A stretch of 64,000 nucleotides of DNA from Myxococcota bacterium (GTDB lineage: Bacteria; Myxococcota_A; UBA9160; SMWR01): NCBI GenBank assembly GCA_039030075.1, contig JBCCEW010000017.1:58294-122293 (forward strand), written 5' to 3'. Position numbers and translations under genes: made by a program. Below are positions 52,531 through 61,479 of this stretch, one piece after another. Each line of letters opens with the position of its first letter. Position 1 is the stretch's first letter. Under the pieces are notes generated by a model. That model saw nothing but the letters and a program-made list of their open reading frames with translations, made no database searches and was not told the DNA's origin.

Positions 52531-54345
52531 TCAGCCCGCAGGCGGATCGTCCGCGGAGCGGAGCCGCCAGCGGCTCGCGCGCTCGCGCTGGGACCAGAGT
52601 CTGCGATACCTGCCCCCCTGCCCCAACAGCTCCTCGTGGCGGCCGCGCTCGACGATCCGGCCCTCCTCGAGCACGAGAATCTGGTCCGCCGCGCGAATCG
52701 TCGAAAGACGGTGCGCCACGACGATCAGCGTCTTGTCTCGCACCAGAGCCGAGAGCGCCTCCTGGAGCTGACGCTCGTTGGTCGGGTCGAGAGCCGCGGT
52801 CGCTTCATCGAGCAAGACGATCGGGGCGTCCTTGAGGATCGCGCGGGCCACGCTGATGCGCTGCCGTTCGCCGCCCGAGAGGCGTGCACCGGCCTCGCCG
52901 ACGGGCGTCTCGTATCCGTCGGGCAACGCCTCGATGAACGCGTGGGCCTGCGCGGCCTTCGCCGCCTCGACCACGTCTTCGAAGCGGGCATCCGGGCGAC
53001 CGATCGCGATGTTGTCCCAGATCGTCCCGGGAAAGAGATACACGTCCTGGAACACGAAGGTGACCGCGTCGAAGATCTGCTCGGTCGTGAGGTCGCGGAG
53101 CTCGATCCCGGCGATGCGAACCGCGCCCTGCTGCGGTTCGCGAAAGCGCGCCACCAGCTGCAGCAGGGTGCTCTTCCCCGAACCCGACGGACCGACGATC
53201 GCGGTCATGCGGCCGGACCGTGCCACGAACGAGACGTCCTCGAGAACGGGACCGTCCGCGCCGTACGCGAAGGAAACGCCGTCGAAGGCCACATCCATCT
53301 CGGAGCCGAGTGACGTCTCGCGGTCCGGCTCGGCCTGGACGGGTGTATCGAAGACGTGCGCCACGCGGTCGAGAGAGGCGTCGGCGATGCGCAGGCTCTC
53401 GAAGGACTCGGCCGCCGCGACCAACGGCTGGAACACTCGGAGCGTGAGCACGGCGAAGACCAGGAAGGTGCCGGCATCGATCGTCCCGTTGGCGAGCCAG
53501 AGCGTTGCGAAGAAGAGCACGCAGGGGATCCCGAGCAACACCGTCGCCATGAAGCTCAGCCCGAGCGGCGCGAGCCGCACCGCGAGGCGCGTGTTGATCG
53601 CGCGGTAGTCGTCGAGCGCCGCGCGTAGCAGGGTCAGGCGCTCCCCCGTGAGTCGGAACGCCCGGATGACCGGCAGCCCTTGGACGTACTCGATCATGCG
53701 ACTGGACGCCTCGGCCTGGAGCTCCTGGCGTTCGGCGGCGAGCTGCCGGAACACGCGATTCGTCCATACGAAGATCGGCAGGGACAGCACGATGCTCACC
53801 ATCGTGGCGACCGCCATCGGAACGTCTTGCACGAGCAACACCAGGAAGACGACGAGCGGAGCGGCCATCGCGCCGATCAGCTGCTGGAGGGGCTCATGGG
53901 CGAATTGCTCGACCGATGCGATGTCCTGGGTCATCGCGGTAACCGTGTCCCCTACCGGTCGGTCCTCGTGGAACGAGAGCGGCAGGCGACGCAGATGCGC
54001 GATCCCCCGGACGCGGAGATCTCCGAAGAGCTCGAAGGTCGCGATCCACGCGGACCGATTCGCGGCAAAGCCCGCGACCCATTGACCCACGACACACCCC
54101 GCGAGGCCCAGGGTCGCCCAGCCGAGCGCCGCGACGTCGAGCGTGCCCTGCCGCAAGGCGCCGATCACCGCCACGAGAATTCCGACGGGCAGCGCCTGGA
54201 ACGCGGCCTGCAGCGCCTTGTGGCCGATCGATCGCGCGAGCACGCCGCGACGATCTCCCGCCAGGCGCCAGATCGTGTGCACGACGCCGCCGTCGCGGAA
54301 GCGTTGGCCGGAAAAGGAACCCAACCCGTCGAGCGCGGCGCTCAT
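52531..54345 (-). CDS. ABC exporter-type half transporter (YbtP/IrtB-like)
   Basis: A 604-residue fused permease and ATPase with six hydrophobic segments in residues 1-320. ATPase: Walker A GPSGSGKST, Q-loop FVFQDVYLF, signature LSGGERQRIS, Walker B IVLLDEATAALDPTNE, H-loop AHRLST. The ATG at 54345 has GGAGG upstream and overlaps the end of the partner half transporter by four bases, so a heterodimer is expected. The DEATAALDPTNE/DEATAFSDPENE pair of the two halves resembles YbtPQ/IrtAB siderophore transporters. Confidence 0.88.
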   Translation of the reverse strand: MSAALDGLGSFSGQRFRDGGVVHTIWRLAGDRRGVLARSIGHKALQAAFQALPVGILVAVIGALRQGTLDVAALGWATLGLAGCVVGQWVAGFAANRSAWIATFELFGDLRVRGIAHLRRLPLSFHEDRPVGDTVTAMTQDIASVEQFAHEPLQQLIGAMAAPLVVFLVLLVQDVPMAVATMVSIVLSLPIFVWTNRVFRQLAAERQELQAEASSRMIEYVQGLPVIRAFRLTGERLTLLRAALDDYRAINTRLAVRLAPLGLSFMATVLLGIPCVLFFATLWLANGTIDAGTFLVFAVLTLRVFQPLVAAAESFESLRIADASLDRVAHVFDTPVQAEPDRETSLGSEMDVAFDGVSFAYGADGPVLEDVSFVARSGRMTAIVGPSGSGKSTLLQLVARFREPQQGAVRIAGIELRDLTTEQIFDAVTFVFQDVYLFPGTIWDNIAIGRPDARFEDVVEAAKAAQAHAFIEALPDGYETPVGEAGARLSGGERQRISVARAILKDAPIVLLDEATAALDPTNERQLQEALSALVRDKTLIVVAHRLSTIRAADQILVLEEGRIVERGRHEELLGQGGRYRRLWSQRERASRWRLRSADDPPAG

Positions 54346-56174
54346 GTGGCACCTCCCTGCGCAGGGCCGCCGTGCTCCTGCAGGGGAAGCGCGGCCGCCA
54401 CGTTGAAGTCGCGCCACAGCTGGGCGTAGAGCCCAGACTCCGCAGCGAGTGCGTCGTGGCGCCCGCGCTGGACGATCCTTCCCGCATCGAGCACCAGGAT
54501 CTCGTCGGCTCCCACGATCGTGGAGAGCCGGTGCGCGATGATCAGCACGGTCTTCCCAGCGACCAGACTCCCGATCGCGTCCTGCAGCGCGGCCTCGTTC
54601 TCGGGATCCGAGAACGCAGTCGCCTCGTCGAGCACGATCACCGGCGTGTCGGCCAGGATGGCGCGAGCGATCGCCAGGCGTTGGCGCTCGCCCCCCGAGA
54701 GCTTCGCCCCGAATTCGCCGATCGGCGTCTCGTAGCCCTCGGGAAGCCGCTCGATGAACGCGTGTGCCTGGGCCAGGCGTGCCGCTGCCTCCAGCTCGTC
54801 GTCGGTCGCATCGGGTTTCGCCGCGCGCAGGTTGCCCGCGATCGAATCGTCGAAGAGGAACGTGTCCTGCAGGACCATCGAGACGTGCCGCGTGAGGGTT
54901 TCGTTCGAGAGCCGACGGACATCGACCCCCCCGATCGAGATGGCGCCCGCTTCGACGTCCCAGAAGCGCGCCAGCAGCGAGGCGACGGTGCTCTTTCCAG
55001 AGCCCGACGGCCCCACCAGCGCCGTCATCGTTCCCGGCGCGATCCGGAAGGACAGCTCCTCGATCACGCGCCGCTGATCGTAGGAGAACGACACGTCCCG
55101 GAACTCGATCGCGCCGTCCGCGGGCACCCCGCCCTCTCCGGCCTCCTCGAGCACCGCCGCGTCCATGATCTCTCGCACCAGGTTTCCGCCGGAGGTGAGG
55201 TGCGAGAGGTTGGCGAACAGGTGCAGTAGCGAGACCAGGGGCGCGAGCGCGCCCAGCCCGACGATGAAGAAGAACAGGAGATCGGTCGTGGAGAGATCTC
55301 CCTCGATCCAGAGCCAGCCTCCGATCGGCACGATGGCGAGCACGTTCGCGGCGAGAAGTACATAGAAGGCGGTCCCGAACGGCAGGAAGTCGAGGCTGTA
55401 GCTCCGCACCGTCTCCACGTAGCGGCGCACCGCTGCCTCGGTCCCGCGCACCTGATCCGAGGCTCGGTTGAAGACCTTCACGACTGGCATGCCGCGGATG
55501 AGCTCGACGATCGACGCGTTCATGTCCCCCATCGACGACTGGTAGTCACCCATGTGGCGGCTCGCGTTGCGCATCGCGATGGACATCGATCCGAAAGCCG
55601 GCACGACCATGAAGATCGCCGCGAATCCGACGCGCCAGTCGACCCAGAGCATCCAGGCCGCGATCGCGAGCAGCGTCACCAGGCCCGCGACCGCGTCGGG
55701 GATACCGTGGGCGAGGAACAGCTCGAGGCGCTCGACGTCGTCGCCCATCACCTTCTTGATCTCCCCGGAACGGCGACGTGTCACCGTACCCAGGGGCACG
55801 CGGGCCAAATGGCCCGCCAGCGCCAGGCGAATCTCGTAGAGCACGCGATACGCCCCGATGTGCGAGACGTAGATCGACACCCCGAGCAGCGCATGACGCA
55901 GGACGATGGCGCCCAGCGCGAGCGCCGCGAGACCGTAGAGCGCGCTGGAGTCGGGGCCACCGGAGACCAGGTGGTCGACACTCCGATAGATCACCCAATA
56001 GGGAGCGAGCCCGAGCAGCGTCGCCACCGCCGCCAGCGCGGCGCTTCCGACGAACTCGGCCACGGCGCCTCGCGCGAAGGGAAAGAGGCTGGCGATCCCG
56101 GACGTGATGGTGATCGTGGAGGCGTCGGGCTCGCGCGGGGCCTGGGTGGAATCGTCATGAACCGCTTCAGCCAC
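54342..56174 (-). CDS. ABC exporter-type half transporter (YbtQ/IrtA-like)
   Basis: A 610-residue permease-ATPase fusion. Its GTG start at 56174 lies inside the end of the FMO gene, six bases after GGAGGA; the open frame continues upstream but this start has the better ribosome-binding site. Walker A GPSGSGKST, signature LSGGERQRLA, Walker B VIVLDEATAFSDPENE and H-loop AHRLST are all present. DEATAFxDPENE is common in the YbtQ/IrtAB group, which imports metal-siderophores despite an exporter fold; that role is inference. Partner of the gene at 52531. Confidence 0.87.
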   Translation of the reverse strand: MAEAVHDDSTQAPREPDASTITITSGIASLFPFARGAVAEFVGSAALAAVATLLGLAPYWVIYRSVDHLVSGGPDSSALYGLAALALGAIVLRHALLGVSIYVSHIGAYRVLYEIRLALAGHLARVPLGTVTRRRSGEIKKVMGDDVERLELFLAHGIPDAVAGLVTLLAIAAWMLWVDWRVGFAAIFMVVPAFGSMSIAMRNASRHMGDYQSSMGDMNASIVELIRGMPVVKVFNRASDQVRGTEAAVRRYVETVRSYSLDFLPFGTAFYVLLAANVLAIVPIGGWLWIEGDLSTTDLLFFFIVGLGALAPLVSLLHLFANLSHLTSGGNLVREIMDAAVLEEAGEGGVPADGAIEFRDVSFSYDQRRVIEELSFRIAPGTMTALVGPSGSGKSTVASLLARFWDVEAGAISIGGVDVRRLSNETLTRHVSMVLQDTFLFDDSIAGNLRAAKPDATDDELEAAARLAQAHAFIERLPEGYETPIGEFGAKLSGGERQRLAIARAILADTPVIVLDEATAFSDPENEAALQDAIGSLVAGKTVLIIAHRLSTIVGADEILVLDAGRIVQRGRHDALAAESGLYAQLWRDFNVAAALPLQEHGGPAQGGAT

Positions 56175-57519
56175 GCTCACTCCTCCGATGGGCTCGACGC
56201 TCGCCGCGACGAAGCTCCTCACGCACCGCCAGACCGAAGAGCGCTGGATTGAACGAGCGGCCGCCCAGGATCGGGCGCGCCCGCTTGTGCACCTGGGATG
56301 GCGAGGGCGGCTCGTAGCGACCCGACAGGCAGGCCGCAGCGACCTGGGCGTGCACCTCGGCGATCGGCCAGAAGGCACCCGTCGGACGGCTGACGCCGAT
56401 CACGAAGAGGTCCTGGCGCTCGGGGTGCATGGTGCCCAGGAAGAGCGAGAGGTCGCCGTCGCGGGGGTCGGCCCAGGCGCTGGGCAGGTAGGGGTATCGC
56501 AGCGAGAAGCCGGTCGCGCAGATCACGACATCGGCCTCGATCGTCGACCCGTCTGCGAAGCGAACGTCATGCCCGTCGAAACGCGCGATCTCCGGGCGCG
56601 CCTGGATCTCTCCCTGCTCCAGGGCCTCGAGCAGCGGCTCACACACGGTGGCGCGCTTGTCCAGCGGATGCTCCGGTGGCGCGGGGAGCCCTTGGGCCTG
56701 GAAGCGATGCATCCGCTCCCCGAACATGCGCCGGAACATCAGGGTGCCGAGGGATTCGAAGACCCAAGACCGCGCTCGAGCCGGAAGCAGGCGCAGCGGC
56801 GTAGGAACCGGATCGCAGGGATGCATCATCGGCATCCCCTCGGCGGCGGGCCGCCCCTCCCTCCACTTGGGCAGGATCCACGTCCCGTTCCGAGCCGAGA
56901 GGCTGACGGACGCGGCGCCGGCTTTCTGAATCTCGCACGCGATCTCGCAGCCCGTGTTCCCGATGCCGACGACGACCACGCGCTTCCCGGAGAGCGACAC
57001 CGGTCTCTCCGGGTCTCGATACTCCTGCGCGTGGAAGAGCGCGCCTGCGAACCGACCCGGGATGCGCGGAAGCCGGGGGTGTCCCGTGTTTCCCGAGCAG
57101 GCGAGGAGTGCGTCGTAGTCGGTCTGCTCGGTCACGCCATCGACGATCCGGCGCGTCGTCACGCGCCAGCCGCGCGGCTCCAGCGCCTCGGCCTCGACGA
57201 CTTCGACGCCGAGTCGGATGCGCTCCCGGAAGCCGAAGCGATCCACATAGGCGTTCCACCACTCGAGCACCTGCGCGTGTCCCGGGAAGGCGGGCCAGTC
57301 CGAAGGCATCTCGAAGTCGCTGAGGCGACTCATGGGGAGCGTGGTGTTGAGATGGATCGAGCGGTAGACGGCCGAGCGACCGTTCGGATTGTCGAACGCC
57401 CAGTGGCCCCCGATCACCGAGGACATCTCGTAGCAGTCGACGTCGAGACCGGCTCCGACGAGCGTCTTGGTCGCGATCAGCCCGGCAGGCCCTGCCCCGA
57501 CGACACAGATCCTCGACAT
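56167..57519 (-). CDS. Flavin-containing monooxygenase-like protein
   Basis: A 450-residue flavoprotein paralogous to the one at 47199. FAD motif CVVGAGPAGLIATKTLVGAG, the FAGALFHAQEYRDPE segment matching the FMO fingerprint FxGxxxHxxxY, NADPH motif VVVGIGNTGCEIACEI and DVVICATGFSLRYPYLP are visible. It overlaps the start of the ABC half transporter, suggesting that its product or substrate is moved by the transporter, e.g. a hydroxylated small molecule. It is divergent from the acyl-CoA dehydrogenase. Confidence 0.85.
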   Translation of the reverse strand: MSRICVVGAGPAGLIATKTLVGAGLDVDCYEMSSVIGGHWAFDNPNGRSAVYRSIHLNTTLPMSRLSDFEMPSDWPAFPGHAQVLEWWNAYVDRFGFRERIRLGVEVVEAEALEPRGWRVTTRRIVDGVTEQTDYDALLACSGNTGHPRLPRIPGRFAGALFHAQEYRDPERPVSLSGKRVVVVGIGNTGCEIACEIQKAGAASVSLSARNGTWILPKWREGRPAAEGMPMMHPCDPVPTPLRLLPARARSWVFESLGTLMFRRMFGERMHRFQAQGLPAPPEHPLDKRATVCEPLLEALEQGEIQARPEIARFDGHDVRFADGSTIEADVVICATGFSLRYPYLPSAWADPRDGDLSLFLGTMHPERQDLFVIGVSRPTGAFWPIAEVHAQVAAACLSGRYEPPSPSQVHKRARPILGGRSFNPALFGLAVREELRRGERRAHRRSERG

Positions 57520-57585
57520 GCCGCCCCTCCCCTGGATGCCTCACGGTGGATGGCCATCCTCAAGTTAACGCCATTATCTCGAAAA

Positions 57586-57609
57586 TGAAAGTCAATTTCA
57601 ATATGAAAT
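57586..57609. promoter_or_regulatory. TGAAA-type operator between FMO and acyl-CoA dehydrogenase genes
   Basis: Three half sites TGAAA-5-TTTCA-3-TGAAA(T) form two overlapping palindromes in an AT-rich island of a GC-rich window. One is ATTTCA-ATA-TGAAAT (57595-57609). Such short dyads are typical of TetR- or FadR-like fatty-acid regulators. No regulator gene is adjacent. Confidence 0.5.
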
Positions 57610-57668
57610 CCTTCCTTCCCCTCGATTCCGGCTCCTCGTTGCTACGGGTCTGGGCGAGGAGGCGCCCC

Positions 57669-58811
57669 ATGAAGAGCCCGTTCGAATCCGAGGAAATCCT
57701 GGCGTTCCGCGCGTCGATCGCGAAGTTCATCGAGGACGAGATCGCCCCTCACGCAGACGCCTGGGACGAAGCCGGCGAGTTTCCGTGGGAGCTCCACGCG
57801 AAGGCCGGCGCACTCGGCCTGTTCGGGATCGGGATCGATGAGGCGTACGGCGGGCTGGGCTTCGACAACAAGTTCATGCGCGCCGCCGCCTCGGAAGAAC
57901 TCGGGCGGCTCGTGCCCGGCGGCATCCTGGCCAGCATGATCGCGCGGAACATCATGACCGGGCCGGTGCAGGCGCTCGCGTCCGAAGAGATCAAGCGCAC
58001 GGCCCTCGCCGAGATCGTCTCCGGGCGCAAAGGGGGTGCGCTGGCGATCACCGAGCCGGGCGGCGGTTCCGACGTTGCCAACATGGCCACGCGTGCGCGC
58101 CGCGACGGCGACGACTGGATTCTCGACGGCAGCAAGACCTTCATCACCGGCGGGCTCCATGCCTCCTACTTCGTGGTCGGCGCGCGCACCGGTGGCAACG
58201 GCCTCGAGGGCATCTCCCTTTTCTTCGTCGAAGCGGACGCCCCGGGGTTCTCGCGGGCGAGCGTCGGAAAGAAGATGGGCTGGTGGTCGTCGGATACCGC
58301 CACGCTCCACTTCGACGGCTGCCGCGTCCCTGGCGAACATCTGCTCGGTGCGGAGGGACAGGGCTTCCTCGCGATCATGCACAACTTCAACGACGAGCGG
58401 CTCGGACTCGCGGCGTCCATGCTCGGTATGGCGAAGCTCTGTCTCGACGAGAGCACGCGCTACGCCCAGGAACGCGAGACCTTCGGCAAGCCCCTGATCC
58501 GCCATCAAGCGATCCGTCACAAGATCGCGGACATGTCCTCGAAGATCGACGCGATGGAGAGCTACGTCTCCCAGGTCTGCTGGCTGATGGAAGACGGACA
58601 GCCCACCGCCGGCGACATCGCGAAGCTGAAGCTCTTCTGCTCGAAGGAGCTCGAGTTCGTCGCCAACGAGGCGATGCAGATCTTCGGCGGCGCCGCCTAC
58701 CTGCGCGGCAACCCGGTCGAGCGGGTCTACCGGGAGACGAAGGTCATGTCGATCGGCGGCGGCTCCCAGGAGATCATGCGCGACCTGGCCGTCCGCCAGA
58801 TGGGCCTCTGA
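57669..58811 (+). CDS. Acyl-CoA dehydrogenase
   Basis: A 380-residue acyl-CoA dehydrogenase. The ATG at 57669 with GAGGAGG upstream is preferred to one at 57546 that would translate the operator region. FAD/substrate segments ALAITEPGGGSDVANM, WILDGSKTFITGG, ERETFGKPLIRHQAIRHKIADM and IFGGAAYLRGNPVERVYRETKVMSIGGGSQEI with the catalytic Glu are intact. It oxidises an acyl-CoA to the enoyl-CoA. Divergent from the FMO-ABC gene set. Confidence 0.92.
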   Translation: MKSPFESEEILAFRASIAKFIEDEIAPHADAWDEAGEFPWELHAKAGALGLFGIGIDEAYGGLGFDNKFMRAAASEELGRLVPGGILASMIARNIMTGPVQALASEEIKRTALAEIVSGRKGGALAITEPGGGSDVANMATRARRDGDDWILDGSKTFITGGLHASYFVVGARTGGNGLEGISLFFVEADAPGFSRASVGKKMGWWSSDTATLHFDGCRVPGEHLLGAEGQGFLAIMHNFNDERLGLAASMLGMAKLCLDESTRYAQERETFGKPLIRHQAIRHKIADMSSKIDAMESYVSQVCWLMEDGQPTAGDIAKLKLFCSKELEFVANEAMQIFGGAAYLRGNPVERVYRETKVMSIGGGSQEIMRDLAVRQMGL

Positions 58812-58824
58812 GCGAAGCGGCGCG

Positions 58825-59691
58825 CTAATCCGACAGCAGCTCGACGACGTCGCCGGTGCGCACGCGTCCGGGCGTCTCGACCGAGGCGTACACCCCCAGG
58901 TTCCCGCCCAGCTCGCGCACCAGCGCTCGCATGACCACCGGATCCTTCGGCAGATCGTCGAAGCCGTGGGTCACCATCACGCAGCGCGGGCATTCCATGT
59001 TCACGCGCAGCACCGCTTCGCCGAGCCGCAGGCGCCGTCCGCACCACGCGAGCTCGGGCATCATCTCCTCCGAATGCGCGTTGGTGATGACGAAGTTCGG
59101 CCGGAAACGCCGCACCTCGAAACGCGAGCCGGGTTCCTTCTCGGTCATCCGCTCGAGCACCGTGTCGGTCAGGAGCAGCAGGGGAAACGCGTCGAAGTAG
59201 GTGCCCGGCGGCGACTCGAACTCGAGGAGCTCCGGTGGGAACTTGCCCAGGTCGGGCAAGGGCTCGCCCTCGGCCCGCCCGAAGATGGCGCGCAGCTCGG
59301 TCTCGAGATTGTCGTGGCTGGGCTGGCCTCGCCGGTAGTGATCCAGGGCGTCGGCCGGAAGCAGCGGCCACAGGCTGACCTCGTGCTCCAGCGCGGCCGT
59401 CAGGCGCTCGTTCACGTCGCGCGCCCCGGTCTCGACCCGGCTGCCGTCGGGGAGCGTGATCTCGGCCGGGCTCGAGCCCGTGTCGGCCGGCTCCTGGCCG
59501 TAGCGCGCCGAGAGGGTCATCAGCGCCGGGATCTTCTTCCCACCGCGAATCCCGCCGCGCACCTCGTCGCGGACCGCCCAGGCGCGGTCGCCGGGCAACC
59601 CGCCGGCCCCGAGCGCCACTTCGGAGAGCGTCTCGCCGCCCATACTCTTCACCGGATAGCGATGGATCTCGCGAATCGAGCCGACCTGCAT
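58825..59691 (-). CDS. MOSC domain protein
   Basis: A 288-residue protein starting MQVGSIREIHRYPVKSMGG, the MOSC N-terminal beta-barrel (MOSC_N), followed by the MOSC domain. The segment VNMECPRCVMVTHG carries the conserved Cys that binds the molybdenum cofactor sulfur in MOSC/YiiM-type proteins. Related proteins reduce N-hydroxylated substrates (YcbX/mARC). It could serve the hydroxylated compounds expected from neighbouring monooxygenases. Convergent with the acyl-CoA dehydrogenase gene. Confidence 0.85.
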   Translation of the reverse strand: MQVGSIREIHRYPVKSMGGETLSEVALGAGGLPGDRAWAVRDEVRGGIRGGKKIPALMTLSARYGQEPADTGSSPAEITLPDGSRVETGARDVNERLTAALEHEVSLWPLLPADALDHYRRGQPSHDNLETELRAIFGRAEGEPLPDLGKFPPELLEFESPPGTYFDAFPLLLLTDTVLERMTEKEPGSRFEVRRFRPNFVITNAHSEEMMPELAWCGRRLRLGEAVLRVNMECPRCVMVTHGFDDLPKDPVVMRALVRELGGNLGVYASVETPGRVRTGDVVELLSD

Positions 59692-59813
59692 GACTGGACT
59701 CCCCTGGCCCGACGTGGCATCTCTCGGGTGCGGCGCGAGGATGGGCGCCGTGCTGGCGGCCCGCAAGTCAGCTCGCCTCCGGAGTCGCGTCCCGTGAATC
59801 AGGTCCGCAACGC

Positions 59814-60596
59814 TTGAGTTCCTCCGCCCCCGCCCTGACGCCGAAGCGCTACGTCGCGCTCGGGGACAGCCAGACCGAAGGCCTCCACGACTACCACCCC
59901 GATGGTTCGCCGCGGGGTTGGGCGGACCGATTCGCGGAACACCTCTCCGACGCGTCGCCCGATCTCCGCTACGCCAACCTCGCCGTCCGCGGCAAGCGCA
60001 CCCGCGAAGTGCTGGAGGACCAGCTCGAGGCGGCCCTCGCGCTCTCCCCCGATCTCGCGACGGTCGTGTCGGGCGTGAACGATGTCGTGCGCCCGGGTGC
60101 CGACGTCGCCGCCGTCGCGGGCGACCTCGAGCACATGTACCGGGAGCTCACGCACACCGGCTGCTTCGTGATGGGCTGCACGTTCCCCCTCCCGACGGTC
60201 GGGCTCACGCGGCGCTTCGCCCCGTCCCTTCGAGCGTTGAACGCGGCCGTGCGCGAAGCCGCGGCGCGACACGGTGTGCTGCTGGTCGAGATCGAGAACA
60301 TGCCTTCCGCCGCCGACCTGCGTCTGTGGAACGCCGACCGCATCCATCTGAACCCTGAAGGCCACCGGTTGCTGGGCGCAGCGTTCGCCGGCGTCTTCGA
60401 CGGTGCGCCCGACGGCGAGTGGACGCGCCCGCTCCCGCCCGCTCGATCCCTTTCGCGGCTCCGCGAAGCCGCCGCCGAGTCGCTGTGGATCGCGCGCTTC
60501 GTCATCCCGAAGGTGATCCGCACCCTGCGCGGGGTGTCGTCGGGAGATGGTCGTTCGGCGAAGCGACCGCAGCTCACCGCGATACGTCACCCCTGA
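59814..60596 (+). CDS. SGNH/GDSL hydrolase
   Basis: A 260-residue esterase of the SGNH fold: ALGDSQTEGLHD (block I with the nucleophile Ser), NLAVRGKR (block II Gly), VSGVNDVV (block III Asn) and DRIHLNPEGHRL (block V Asp and His). The start is TTG at 59814 because no ATG or GTG lies between the upstream gene and block I. No signal peptide is visible. It releases acyl or acetyl groups from esters. Divergent from the MOSC gene. Confidence 0.85.
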   Translation: MSSSAPALTPKRYVALGDSQTEGLHDYHPDGSPRGWADRFAEHLSDASPDLRYANLAVRGKRTREVLEDQLEAALALSPDLATVVSGVNDVVRPGADVAAVAGDLEHMYRELTHTGCFVMGCTFPLPTVGLTRRFAPSLRALNAAVREAAARHGVLLVEIENMPSAADLRLWNADRIHLNPEGHRLLGAAFAGVFDGAPDGEWTRPLPPARSLSRLREAAAESLWIARFVIPKVIRTLRGVSSGDGRSAKRPQLTAIRHP

Positions 60597-60630
60597 CGTG
60601 CTTCGCTTGTCTCGAGACCGGGAGGCCCCC

Positions 60631-61365
60631 ATGACCCCCTCGAACCTTCGCGTCATCGCCCTGCTCTGTTGGGCGCTCGTCCTCGGCTGCGCCAACGCGC
60701 CCCACGACCCGAGCGCCGTGCCCGACGGAATCAACGACGTCTTCCTCGACGAGGAGATGAGCGTCGACCGGTTCGTCGAACGCTTCGAGGGCGAATCGCG
60801 CGACGTCTACGCCCAGCGCTTCGCGATCGTCCGCGCCCTCGACCTGGCGCCCGGCGACGTGGTCGCCGACATCGGAGCGGGCACCGGGTTCTTCTCGAAG
60901 CTCTTCTCGAAAGCGGTCGGCCCCAGCGGACGCGTCTTCGCCGTCGAGATCTCGCCGCGCTTCCTCGACCACCTGCGCGCCGAGCAGACCTCGCTCGAAA
61001 CGAACAACTGGACCGTCGTCGAGGGCACGGCGCGGTCGGTCGCGCTGGACCCCGCATCCACCGACGTCGCCTTTCTCTGCGATGTGTACCACCACTTCGA
61101 ACACCCCGAGGCGACGCTGGCCAGCCTGCGCGAAGCCATCCGCCCCGGCGGATCCCTCGTGCTCGTCGATTTTCACCGCATCCCCGGCGTTTCGACCGAG
61201 TTCATCCTGAACCACGTGCGCGCAGATCGCGCCGTCTTCCAGGCCGAGATCGAGGCGGCGGGTTTCCGATTCGAGGAGGCGCTCGTGATCGACGGCCTCG
61301 ACGACAACTACGTGTTGCGCTTCCGCCGCGACGCCAAAGGGCCCGGCGCTGTCGACGCGGGGTGA
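60631..61365 (+). CDS. SAM-dependent methyltransferase with lipoprotein-type signal
   Basis: A 244-residue protein. The first 21 residues are a typical lipoprotein signal (ALLCWALVLGCANA). The rest is a class I methyltransferase: VVADIGAGTGFFSKLF (motif I), VFAVEISPRF, LCDVYHHFEHPE and RPGGSLVLVDFH. Export is unexpected for an enzyme using cytoplasmic SAM; either the signal is not functional or the protein has taken another role outside. It starts 34 bases after the GDSL hydrolase with GGAGG before the ATG. Confidence 0.78.
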   Translation: MTPSNLRVIALLCWALVLGCANAPHDPSAVPDGINDVFLDEEMSVDRFVERFEGESRDVYAQRFAIVRALDLAPGDVVADIGAGTGFFSKLFSKAVGPSGRVFAVEISPRFLDHLRAEQTSLETNNWTVVEGTARSVALDPASTDVAFLCDVYHHFEHPEATLASLREAIRPGGSLVLVDFHRIPGVSTEFILNHVRADRAVFQAEIEAAGFRFEEALVIDGLDDNYVLRFRRDAKGPGAVDAG

Positions 61366-61479
61366 GCGAGGTCGGCCCGCTCGTCAGCACTCCCTGGGCG
61401 CACCCGCGCCCGCTTGGCGATACCCTCGCCCCTCCCGGCATCCGCGGCTCGCCCGCGGGACGCCTCGCCAGGAGCGCAC

